From Alisma plantago-aquatica (taxonomy: Eukaryota; Streptophyta; Magnoliopsida; Alismatales; Alismataceae), in contig OY856409.1 of assembly GCA_963693085.1 (NCBI GenBank), positions 243,836,558 through 243,900,557 of the forward strand: a DNA stretch of 64,000 nt, given 5' to 3'. Positions 50,601 through 62,194 of the stretch are shown here, one piece after another. Under the pieces are notes generated by a model. It saw only the letters and a program-made list of their open reading frames with translations. It did not search any database and was not told the DNA's origin. The position numbers and the translations under genes were made by a program. Within the stretch, counting starts at the first letter, position 1; the number at the start of each line of letters is the position of its first letter.

Positions 50601-50640
50601 TTTTTTAGTACTCTCATTTTGATGTTGTGGGGTTTCCACA
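47629..50640. mobile_element. probable solo LTR, 3012 bp, inside left unit
   Basis: Opens TGTCAGGACC and closes GGGTTTCCACA. ATGAC occurs at 47623-47627 and 50641-50645, with one extra T before the opening TG. Joining the flanks gives a sequence that aligns across the junction with about 60425-60460 of the right unit, which supports the boundaries. A degenerate repeat with words like TCAATGGGT and CTCTAGGCC lies at 48040-48230. No coding sequence. Confidence 0.75.
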
Positions 50641-52317
50641 ATGACATCAGAGTTGATGAGTAACTGGGTTATAAAATGATATGAACATATTGATATTCAT
50701 TCTAATGTTGTATGGATCATCATTATTATTAATCCTATTGAATATACTATCTAATTCAATAAGAACATCAAAGAAATCTAACCTTCAACTTTTTTAATTC
50801 TTCATTGGTCAAACTATGGACCGAATCTTGTGATCATAATTTTCCTCTTTTGTTTTCTTCTTCCTATGGACAAATAAGAGTGATCCCTTATTATTTGGTG
50901 GCTTAGGAAGGTGTAGGGAGGAGGTGGTTAGGGTTCTTCAAACTCCACTACAACTCTCACCAAAGATGACCCCAGGTAATGTTATTTCTCTAGGAAAGAT
51001 AGTACGTCGTTAATGGGGGCATGCTTCAAGGTATAAGGAAAGTTCTCCTTGTCTGGTCTCTTCTACACTTGATCATAGTCACCCACAATGTTCATGGCTT
51101 GTGGTATGGTCTTGTCTTTACCAGATTTTACACTTGTTGCAGGCGTCTAGATCTGTATCAAGTTCTGATGACACATGTACAAGCGTAGGGGTTCCTAAAT
51201 TCAAGATGGGGTCAAAGGATCAATGGCCAAGTAAGGCTGATGGGATTCATGGTGGGAAGGTATGATGTTGGTCATTGATACGCGAAGTTACATCCTAGTG
51301 GTTGTGAAGCATGATATGCATCTACAATGTTTGTTGAAGATCATTGTTGATATGGTTGATGGTAGGGAGTTCCCCACTATGTCTGTAAGTCTGGGTATAA
51401 GTCAAGGTTTGTCTGTATCTAAAAGGTCAGATAGGGGAGGTGAATGTACTAGTTTTTTGAGTTGAAATGCAAGTAAGGTGTCAAGGTCAAATGTAGGTGG
51501 AGATGCTAGAGGTCAATGGGGTTTAGACTTGCAGGTTGTGTTCTCTCATGATTAGAAGTCTAGTACAATATATAGTTGAGGGGATGCTTCTAGGGCTAAG
51601 AAGAGGTCTAGTTAAGGATAGGAGCATGTTCTTTCTCAAAATAGGGAGGATAGGTGGCACAAAAGGGATACACTATCATTTCAAAAGGAGGCTCTATGCT
51701 AGCACACAATTGGTGTTTTTAGATTGCCTCTCATTGTACTATTAAGGATTGATTTGCATCACTATTTAGATAGGTCTAGGACTAATAGTAGGTAAGGATA
51801 GATGATAATAGTGTTCCAACATCATTTTTAACTACTTAACATAGACAAAATTTACTAGGAGAAGATACAATCAATCCCTATAACTAGGTTAGTTAATCTA
51901 ATGTGAATGATGATAAATCCAACTTTGATTAATTTTATATTTGTATTCTCCTAAAGTATAGATCCATTTCTTTCACATTAGACCACCTTCATAATAAACA
52001 CAAAATTAAAATTTTAAAAATAATAACGCCCCTATTTATTGATTATGAGAACTCTTAAATAATTTGAACATTGGTAGCAAAGTCCAAGATGCATTTTTTG
52101 TGAAAATAATCTAGAAAATGTCTAATTATGCAAATGTGGGACCTAATTGAGGTGAATTAATCAAAATGAATAAAACTTAACTTTTGTGCTTTAATTTCAA
52201 GATAATTCGAGTATAATTCAAATATGACTATTTAAGTTTGCAAGGGATAATTTCAAGTTGGGAACGTTATGATCCATAGATCAAAATGAATTAGTACTCA
52301 AAATTTAGTATGCTACA

Positions 52318-54479
52318 AAGACCCACCTCTTAAAAAGGATTTTGTCCTTGAATCATGATTGGAATGATCTATTATGCACTACCATACACCTTTTAAAAAG
52401 AACCAATGAACAACCTAAAGAGGTATAAAGAGTATGCCAACTAATGTCTAGTATTATTCACTTTCTCTTAAGTATCACCCTACCCTAAAGTTTAAGTACT
52501 AAGGGTTACTATAACCTTTTAATGTGGTTATTATGTATGTTTTTCCTGTACCTATTTCATGGTTCCAATGTGGCTATTATGTATGTTTTTCTTGTGCCTA
52601 CTTCATGATTCCTTATTGTGACTTTAGATCAGAAAATCATTGGGGGAAATCAAGAAAAATCCTTTTTACATGTAGTATTAGAAGACAATAATTGTGAATG
52701 GGAAAACTATTAGATGAAAAACAAAAAATGGTGTCAAAATCCATCACAAGAACCAAGTCACAAATTTTCCATCATACAACTCTTGTTTTCTTCATCACCT
52801 TAAACTAAAGCATAAAATTCTCATGCCACTTTCCACTATCATAGGTCATAATCATGGTGACCATACAATTCTCTAACTATCCTCATTGAATTGCTTAATT
52901 GATATGGATTCAAATTTGACTTGAAAAGTATATATACTATTGAGCAGAGAATTAGGTGGTGATTGGAATAAGATCTCTGATATCATGTTCAGACACAAAG
53001 GTTGAGGGTAAAAATTACAATAATTAAACCATTATTATCATAAGATTTTAGTTACACCATAAAATTATTCGAAGATGATATTTGAAGAGATCAAGCTTAA
53101 AAAAATTATATCCTATACTTTTTTTACTCAAAATGATTGTTACCATTCCTTATGGGGTGGTTTATTGGTTGGGTAGTTGGATATAGTTCACATGTTTTTC
53201 ATGTCGAGTTGAACATGCTTTTATTTGAACATGATGAATAGATCATATCAATCCCTTTTATATAGATATGGAAGTTGAAACTTCGATAATTTAGAGGTCT
53301 AAATGTTTTTCACAATTTATCATTTATTAGTTACATCTTAATTTGGATTATATTGAAACTTTTAGAATCAAAATTTTCTTCGAGATTCCATTTATGTGAA
53401 TGTAATATTCAATATCTAACCATGAAGTGTTCCAAAATTTGTAATTACTCATCATCAGAAAAATTAGTTGTTCCTCTTCCAAAATACACATTTTCTAATT
53501 AAATATTTCTAAAAGATACATGTATCCAATTTATGATCAGGAAAATATCTATTGCTAGATATGTGAATTATAGGATTATGTTTTGTATTATATTTTGTAC
53601 AACTAGATGTGTGATTATGGGTTTGCTTTATATGTCTTAACATATGTATCATTTCTATTCTATCAATGGAAGGGGATCATATATATATATTTATATATAA
53701 TTATTTGTTTTTATATTTCAAATTGGGTTGGCAACCTTGTTAAGGGTTTTGGTTCTTTCCAAATAGTAGAAATTACCTTGGCCACATCAATTTTTGTGGT
53801 GAGGAACCACACTACCAATGAAGTGGATTGGGAACGATCATGAAAGAACCTTCACTAAAAAATTTCTTCCTTAGAAAACTCAGTTCATATTGACTTACAT
53901 GATGATTGTTTATACTTTATTAATTAGTACTTTACATAAATTTAAGTTTGATCATTTCCATTTAATATTAATATTGTTCACAAATTATTTTAATGTTTAC
54001 AATTGGACAAAATCAAGTGTGATATAAATAAATAAAATATGGTTTTATACTATTAATTCATTCTATATCCCTATATGTTAATTAACTATAGATGTTCCAA
54101 ACTAGGGAAAAATATATGGTACCTTACCCATTTTTGTACCTATGGCATGAATGGGTTGTAATGCTAGTCCTCACTATAAATGTATACATGTACCCCAAGT
54201 GCATGTTCATCAACAACAAAATTTCAATTAAAATTGTGTCTAAATAACTATTACAAAAGCCTAGTAAACTGGGTATAAGGGTTCCATTGATAGGTAGTCT
54301 AGGGTACATAATGAACACTTAAGTTTTTAATGAATTTTACTTGCATTCTATGTACATACTACAAGTTGGGACAGCGATGCTATATTTGTTGCCAACAATT
54401 TTCTTAGGTTCCAAGTAAACCACTTGCATTTTCTAATATTATTTTTCCATGAGCCATGCATGAATGTCAACGGTTATAG
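52318..54479. other. spacer between the two units; polypurine-like start
   Basis: The first 35 bp, read on the minus strand as GGACAAAATCCTTTTTAAGAG and a G-rich end next to the unit's TGTAGC, resembles the polypurine region before the 3' LTR of Del/Tekay gypsy elements. A 46-bp direct repeat occupies 52521-52612. Nothing else was recognised in the remaining 1.9 kb. Confidence 0.4.
52521..52612. repeat. 46-bp tandem duplication
   Basis: AATGTGGTTATTATGTATG.. at 52521-52566 is followed directly by a copy at 52567-52612 with a few substitutions. Confidence 0.9.
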
Positions 54480-57048
54480 TTCTAAATGCCATCATGTAAG
54501 AAACTTGATTTAAAACCATATTATTTTCATGATTATATTTAGAATAAATAAATAATATTTTTACATTTATTTCGGTCTTCATATACATGGAAACCCATAC
54601 ATTAAAACTACTAATTTGAAACATTAAATCCTACCTAGACATCTATCAATAGAGGAGATCTCCTATACATATCTTATATGTGTTCTTTCATTCATCTATC
54701 CATGTACACCCCAAGTGATGAATGCATCCAAGCATGGAACAAAGAGGAAAAACGGCCATCCAATGCTAGTACCAAATTCCTATTATTTAACTATTATAGA
54801 TTATGCCACATGCAATTTCAACTTAGGTCAGGATTATTTGGTGGACTTAGGTTAACAAGATAAGGATTACAATTGTATACAAATTCCAAGTTTGGAACTC
54901 ACGCAATTTTAATTATAAGTCATGCAATATTCTTCAACATTTAAGATCATGCACAAGATCTCAATACATAAGATTATTCCAAATATTCAATATTATTCAC
55001 AATATTAAGATATAATTCTACATACAAAAATTGGGCACCTTCATATTATATATTTTTTAGTTCTAGGTTCCTTGCGTTCTTGTAGACTATGAGCGATCAA
55101 TATTGTTTCCCAATTTCTATTTTAACAAGTATATTATGTGGGACTAGTCCATTACCCACCACTTAGAGTGTTGCAAAGTTACCCAACCTCCAAGTAAGTC
55201 AAATCCTTAAAGTGTTCAATGCCTTAAAGGGATCCAAACTCAAAATAGATCAATTTTAGTGACATTTTAGTATTCAACTTTCAATATTTGAATAATATCT
55301 CTAATGACCTTCAAGAGACAAGTTTAGTACTATATGCAGATTGGGTTCTCAACTTCACAATATTTTATTTGTTCATTTCAATAGTGAAATAAATAGAACA
55401 AGAATTCAATAGAGAATCCATTATCTCAAATAGACTCCAAAGGTTGAACAATTGCGGATCAAGTGGCTCTGAGAGGAAGAGATATTCAAAGTAGAATGTG
55501 GTTGCCATTTGGCTCAGAACCAATTATTCTTCAATCTTTTCTATACGAGACTGGTTCTACCATATAGGGTTATTAATATATCATAGATCTATTATCTTTC
55601 TTTCAAGTATTTCTAGTTGGATTATTCATACAAATTTATTTAATTAGTGTCCCATGTTCATGTATGGAATTATTTAATGATATAGATAGATGCCACATTA
55701 TGTTTCTAAGATCCAACTGTATTCTCTATAGAGTATTTCTAATCTTATTAGGTGAAGACACAATCCATTAGTGTTTATGTGGTACTTATTATAATTATGT
55801 TTTCATTCTAAGGTAGAGCACACCATTTTTCATGTACAATTATCAATGATCGCATATATATATGTATGTATATACATATAACCATTTCCTCAGATAATTA
55901 CATATAGGTAGTTTCAAAGTTTGATGTCATTCTTATATGCATTTTTGACCTACATTCCTCATTATTTGACCATTCTCATAGTTCCACATTCTCTATCTCA
56001 GAATTGTACTTACCAATTTTAGGGACATTCATTCATCCAAGTTATATAGTCTATTTTCTAATTTAGATTTTCTAGTATCTTATGATTTCAATTTGGTCAA
56101 CTGAAGTGAAAGGTATTCATTGCATGAAATATTATTAACCCTTTGATGAACCTTGGATTTAAATTCTACATGTATTCATATATGAACAAGTTAGTACTCA
56201 TTAAGATACATCATAATAAGATATGGATACATACAAATATTCTACATATGACACCATAATAAGTAACTATGTTGATAATCATATCCTCCATAATCACCAC
56301 CATCGGTCGACCTCTATTCTAGTTTATTATAACTTTGTACCATTCCCTAATTGTATGACATTTTGTGAGGTCATTAATCCCCATTAAAAGAATTTTACAC
56401 TACTCACATATTACTCTTTCAATCCACTAATTTGTTTATAAGTACGAGCATGTATCTATTACTCTGTGGTTGAAGGAAATGAATTAATTTCACATAGAAT
56501 TGTAGAACCTTTTTATCTAAAGTTATTATTCAAAATATCAAATACCTTTCTTATACATGGTCTTACTCTCAAATCCTTTTGAACCAAAGTAATCTAGTCT
56601 AGGTCAAAATACTTCCTTCATATTGAAATTACAAATAAGTCTAACACATATATATATATATAGAATTATAAGTCATAGCAAGAATATAATATTTTTTTTA
56701 AGTAGCTCAATCTCATTAAAAGTAAGTCATACAACATCTACAAGATAGACATCTCTCATCAAGTAACCATGCAGCAACTCCTTTTGTGGAAAGACATAAC
56801 ACAAGGCTCAGATTAGGATGTGATATTCTTACTAACAAATAATGAAATTTACTATTTTCCATTTAACTACTTATCATATTCAACACTCAATTATAGTGTA
56901 ACAAACGTTATGATAATTTATTAATTGATATGGATCATCAGTTAGCTAATCTTATAGCCCAAGCACCATGCTTATCCAATGATATATTACTTAATTATCA
57001 TTGTAATTTAAAAAAGCTACAAAATTCTTGTTTATTAGCGTGTATATA

Positions 57049-60000
57049 TGTAACAATCTCAAACCTAGGTATCACTCTCTAATCCCTTTTCCCCAATAAT
57101 TTTAAATCCTACTTCTTAATTTTTTTACGTTGCGGAGTAATAATAGTTTCGACCCTGAAAACAATCTAGAGTAATTTGGATTTTGACACCATATATTCAC
57201 ATTGACATACATGAGTGTGACCGTGAGGAAATTTGAGATTTAATTCACAAGTGAGGTCACTCTCATAACTACCTTGGGTGAGGGGTACAATAATATATTC
57301 CCTAGTACCCGAACAAAGTGTTAGTAAAGGGAAAATACCTAGAACCTAGCTTAATTTTAAGAAGAATGAATGACCGTTGTATTAGACTAATTAGCACCAA
57401 ATACTAGTCATGGTACATAATAAAATTAGAATTGGACCTTGTGGCCAGAATCATATCCTTTACTAGGTTATTAGCCAACTTACAAACTTGGGACCCCGAT
57501 GGAACTTCAACACATATTTTAATTGCATTATAGGGTATGCATATTAGAGTTGACCGATTATCAATTCAAACCAAAATCTCACGCTGGCCTCGACTGGGTT
57601 AGAAGCCGCATAACAATAAATCGGGTACATGTTTTGGTTGCTTGACGGTCCGGTTCGCTGGAATGGACGAGCTAGACGAGACAAGGCTCATCTTCGTACT
57701 CGACAATCTGCACGCAAGCGTTATGACGCTGCTAGGACGTCGTTATCAAGCATTCACGAAGTCTTTATTGCATTCGTTTTCACCGGTGGCCGTTTCGGGA
57801 GGACTAGACTGTCACATCGAACACTAATACGAAGCCTAGAGTGCCTCGATCGCAAAATGCACAAAAATCCGTCGACGGGGCCTCCGCCCTCACTACCATG
57901 GTGCTTGGCCGCCTAGTTTTTTTAACTCTTGCTGCCTCGAGACCACCCATACAGGTAGTGTGACACCTCTTCTAGTGATCCCTCCTTCCAATTCCTTCTG
58001 AGTGTCGGTGAATCTTCGTGTCTGGGTGACCGTCGTCTCCAACGAGGAGCAGGCTGCTGCGTCGCTGCGGTTGCTCTCCGGTCAAGTGAAGGTAAAAACA
58101 CCATTTCCGACCCACGTGCTTCCACTTATGACTTTCAGTTTGCACTGGTTCTACCTAAGTTGCTTGGTCGACGAAATACCCTATTTTCTTCTATTGAGGA
58201 CCTCGCTGACAAATGTATAAAGGAGGTCTGGGTTCTCACCTAGCAGCTTTTGGCCCCTAAGCTGCGTCTTTCAATGGGTTTTGAATTCGGCATTGCTTGC
58301 AAAATCTATCTTCCACTCACGTTTTCATTCTTGTGATTCCAGTAGCATCTTGCTCAACCTGTGCCAGTTTAGTCACCGCAAGGCTAGATACTGGTTTTGT
58401 GACCTGGAGATGATACTCAGTTGCTCGCGGATTTGTAAGGATGGATTAGAACGCTTGGTTGATTTGTTCCTGTTAACCGATTCTACTGTGATTTCTTTTG
58501 TATTGACAACGGAGATACTTGAGGACAGTTCTGTTCTGCTTCGTATATTGATGACCGAACCAGCGCCGTATGCACTTTTGAGATTAATTATCTTTCTACT
58601 AGTCAGTAGTGAATGCCTTCGTATTGTATTCACAATGTTCGATGTTTGGAAATCTAGAAAGTGAATCCATTGTTTGCTTGTGGCAGTTGATTTAAAACCT
58701 CCGGTGATTGGCAGTACCTAGTAATCCATCGTGCTTCATGTTAGGACCCAACACAAATCCTGATTGGGATCCTACTGATTCACAGATTAATATATACTTA
58801 GGTACCTTGCGCCTTTGTAGTTTGAATCATCAGAACCGGCTGAGTATTTTGATGCTTAGAAAATTAGAGAATGAAATCGCTGATTGTTTTGATTCATTGA
58901 ATTAATAATCCAGTAGATAACTAGACTTAGTAAGACAACGTTTGATCAACAATGAATGACAAATATATATGATATAAGTAGGTGCTTCGTTTCAGAAGAT
59001 TTTCCGATTTTCTGGATATTTAGTATAGGCCTCTGAGCCCAATAACGAGTTTACATGGGAAGTGTTTTATTGGGTTAAAATTATACTGGGAACAATATTA
59101 ACACAACGTATAATTTTATGCTTAGGTGGTGGTAAACTTGATTCAGGCCTAGGTGAAATTTATGTTGACTTAAACAGGACTGGAGGTATGTACTCCTCCC
59201 TATTTTTAATTGGGTATTTATATGACTAAATTTTCCCATTATGAGGCGATTCTTGAAATACTTACTCTTTTGTTCCACTTGTTCACATATCCTATTTTTT
59301 TGATATTATTATTGACAGGTTGAATTGGGTCAATGACCCCACATGCTATTGTGTTTGTGTTATGACACAAGTTTCTGATGAATAATGTATCTTGCCACAC
59401 TATATTATGCATGGTAGATAATTTGACTAGCTAACTATCGTAGACACTTATACGTAACTATTAGGGTGTGCTACTTCTACCCGGGGTGTGCTACTTCTAC
59501 CCTTATATATACAGTGGTGTGCTGATTCTGCCTATGAGTGTTCTACTTCTACCCAAAATTTATATATAGGCCAATGACTCAGTGGTGTCTTGGCCCTACT
59601 ATAGTTATTTTAGTCCAATGTATCTACATACAAATAATTGTTGTAATGTGATGATTGATTGTGATAAGGTTTGTTGTTTATTGGATAACTATACTGCCTC
59701 ATTCTTTTGGAAAATATTTCTCTTGTTATTTGTCTTTGAAACTTACCTAATTTTATGGCCCCTTTTGATTGGAACATCTTGCTTACTTATGTACCAAATA
59801 ATGCCCCAGTTACACATATAATGTACATTCTCAGTTTTACTGATTCAACCCTTTTTATTTTATTTCCCATCATGGGTGATATTCCTTACCACCCAGGTAC
59901 AGATCATCCTATGAATAATCTCGTTGGAGGACACGAGACTGCGGGCCCAGAAATTGAGAATAACGTGCAACAATAGATCGTGACTTCTGAGATGGCTAAG

Positions 60001-60262
60001 TTGCCTATTGCAATAGATCCATTTAGTTATAGTTCTCTTTAATTTTACTAGTTAACATGAGAACTGTTGTTGAGACTATTTTGAATATGTAATAATCTAG
60101 TTTGTTCCGTTGCTATACTTTTATCTGCTCTCTATGAACCATTTATTTTGAGAATAATCGGGCACCCTAATTATCTAATTGTGGTGAATGAAATTGTGGG
60201 TCGTGCTTGTTTATTTTCAAATTTATAGTAGGGAGTGGTCCCTATGGGTTCCACTCCTTACA
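57049..60262. mobile_element. solo LTR, 3214 bp, inside right unit
   Basis: Opens TGTAACAATCTC and closes CTCCTTACA with a perfect ATATA duplication (57044-57048 and 60263-60267). The left unit is uninterrupted at the matching place (about 47410). The interior has a GC-rich zone (57620-58100) with short open frames and a splice-donor-like AAG|GTAAAA. I take this as LTR leader sequence rather than a gene, but see the finding. Confidence 0.8.
59464..59554. repeat. 20-bp short tandem repeat, about 4 units
   Basis: GGGTGTGCTACTTCTACCC twice in direct contact (59464-59503), then two degraded copies after short spacers (59513 and 59535). Confidence 0.85.
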
Positions 60263-62194
60263 ATATAGATAATTATACCAGATGATATAATTGTTTTTTT
60301 AGGGTCAAACAAGCTATTGATTTTATCCAAATCTTTTGGTGTCCTGTCATAAAATTATTATTTTAAACCAATTGCTTTCAAGTTCAAAAATTACTTGGGG
60401 TAGCACTATGGACATGCATACTTTTCATATTCTAATAAACATATAGATGATAACATCAGGGATAAATTATCAAAATGTTTAGATAATGATACGACATGTG
60501 AATATCCTTTGTAAGTTTATCTACTTCATAATTATTCTTAATCCTATTGACTTTATTATCTAAGTTATTAATAACATCAAAAAATCTAACTTGCAAAATT
60601 TAAAATTATCATTTATAAATTAATAGATATAATCTTGTGATCATTATGTCCTCCTCTTGGTTCTCTGCTACCTACGACCATATAGGAGGGATCCCCTGGA
60701 TCTATTTTCTTGAGAAGGTGTAGGGAGGAGTTGATTAGTGCTCTTTAAACTCCATTATAACTCTCACCGGAGAGGATACTAGGAATGACTCTTCTTGGGG
60801 AAAGATAGTAGATCATTGATGGTGGCATGGTTCAAGGTAGCGGGAAGACCATCTTTATTTAGATTTCTTTGACTTGTGGAGTCATCCTAGGACACTCATG
60901 ACTTGGAGTGTGATCCAACCTTCACTAGATTTTACATTGGTTGCAGATGGATGGATTGATTTGTACTTTCAATGGTTTAGTACAAGAAAAAGGGGTCATG
61001 AGTGTTTGGTAGGGTCAAAGTACTTAGGGCAGGGTTAGGTCAATGGGCTTCATGGATGGAAGATATGATGTAGGTCATCAACATCTTGAAGTAATTGCAT
61101 AGTTTCCATGAAGTGAAATCTACATTTTTAGTGTTTTCTATAGATTGTTGATGGCATGGTCAATAATAGTGAGTCTCCACCATCTTTGTAAGTTTTGATA
61201 TAGGTTGAGGTTTGCATACATCTATCGAGGTTGAATAAGGGAAGTAGGTGTATTAGTTTTGTTTGGATGGAATGCAAGTAGGCGTTGAGGTTATATGTAG
61301 GCGGAGATGTCATAGGTCGACATGATTTATAATTGCATTCTTGTTTTTCATCATGATTGCATCCAAGTCAATGTAAAGTTGAGGGGAAGCTCTAGGGATG
61401 AGAAGAGGTCTAGACAAGGATGTGGACATGCATATCTCTTGCACTAGGGATGTGAGGTGACAGATAATGGATATATTGTTGTGTTCTAATAGGCAAGCAG
61501 AGGATCTATGTTGGCACACAACTGACATTTTAGGAATTCCCCTCATTATGTCATTGAGCGTTGATTCACATGGCTAGCTAGATAGGTCTCAAATTCCTTG
61601 AATCAAAGGAGAGGTGTTGATAGAGTTATGTGTTTTTGTCTAACTAGGAGAGGTAGAATACATTGTCAATATCTTTCACCAAAAAAAAAATTCTTCACCA
61701 AAAAAAAAACTAGGTCACATAATCCAATGTAAATGATGACCAAACTCCTCTTTCGATTGATTTCTCATCTTCGTATCTCCTACAATATAGATCTAGTTGC
61801 TATGAAAATTTGACTACATGCAAGTTGAAATCAATGTCACCTCTAATTTACTTATTCTTATATGTATGACTTGATTCCTCCTTAAATAATTTGAATATTA
61901 GTAGAAATTAGTCCAAAATGCAATGTGATTTGATATGAAAAACAAATCACATAATGTCCAATTATTCAATCATCAAACATTATTGAGACAAATTGACAAA
62001 AACAAATAAAGTTTCACTTTGGTCCAATAATTTCAGGAGAATTCAATACAGCTCAAGTATGAGTGATAAATTTTCAATGAACTTTTCAATGTTGAGAAAA
62101 TATTAATTATATCTCTGAATAGATTTAGTACCCAAACATTGGTATGTTACAAGAGGACAAAGAATCTCTTATTAGATGAGTTTGTCACAAAGAA

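Larger units (their letters stand above)
39270..52317. repeat. left copy of a duplicated unit (about 4.7 kb before insertions)
   Basis: Segments 39270-39530, 40905-41287, 44559-46690, 47111-47628 and 50641-52317 align in order with 54480-62151. The pieces between them are later insertions. The right end reads TGTAGCATACTAA on the minus strand, like an LTR start. Identity is moderate and was judged by eye. The left boundary is approximate. Confidence 0.75.
54480..62151. repeat. right copy of the duplicated unit
   Basis: Aligns in order with 39270-52317. It contains one large insertion (57049-60262) that the left copy lacks, and lacks the insertions of the left copy. It ends TGTAACATACCAATG on the minus strand, next to CACTA transposase sequence. 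Confidence 0.75.

Noticed and set aside
58281..58664. 127-residue open frame as a host gene
   Set aside because: It lies inside a TG..CA insertion with a perfect target duplication, has no domain and no coding-like composition.
50654..62151. One large LTR element with 50654-52317 and 60448-62151 as its LTRs
   Set aside because: The similarity continues leftward past those limits into the longer duplicated units, no primer site lies inside, and the flanks AGAGT/AGAGG match only 4 of 5.
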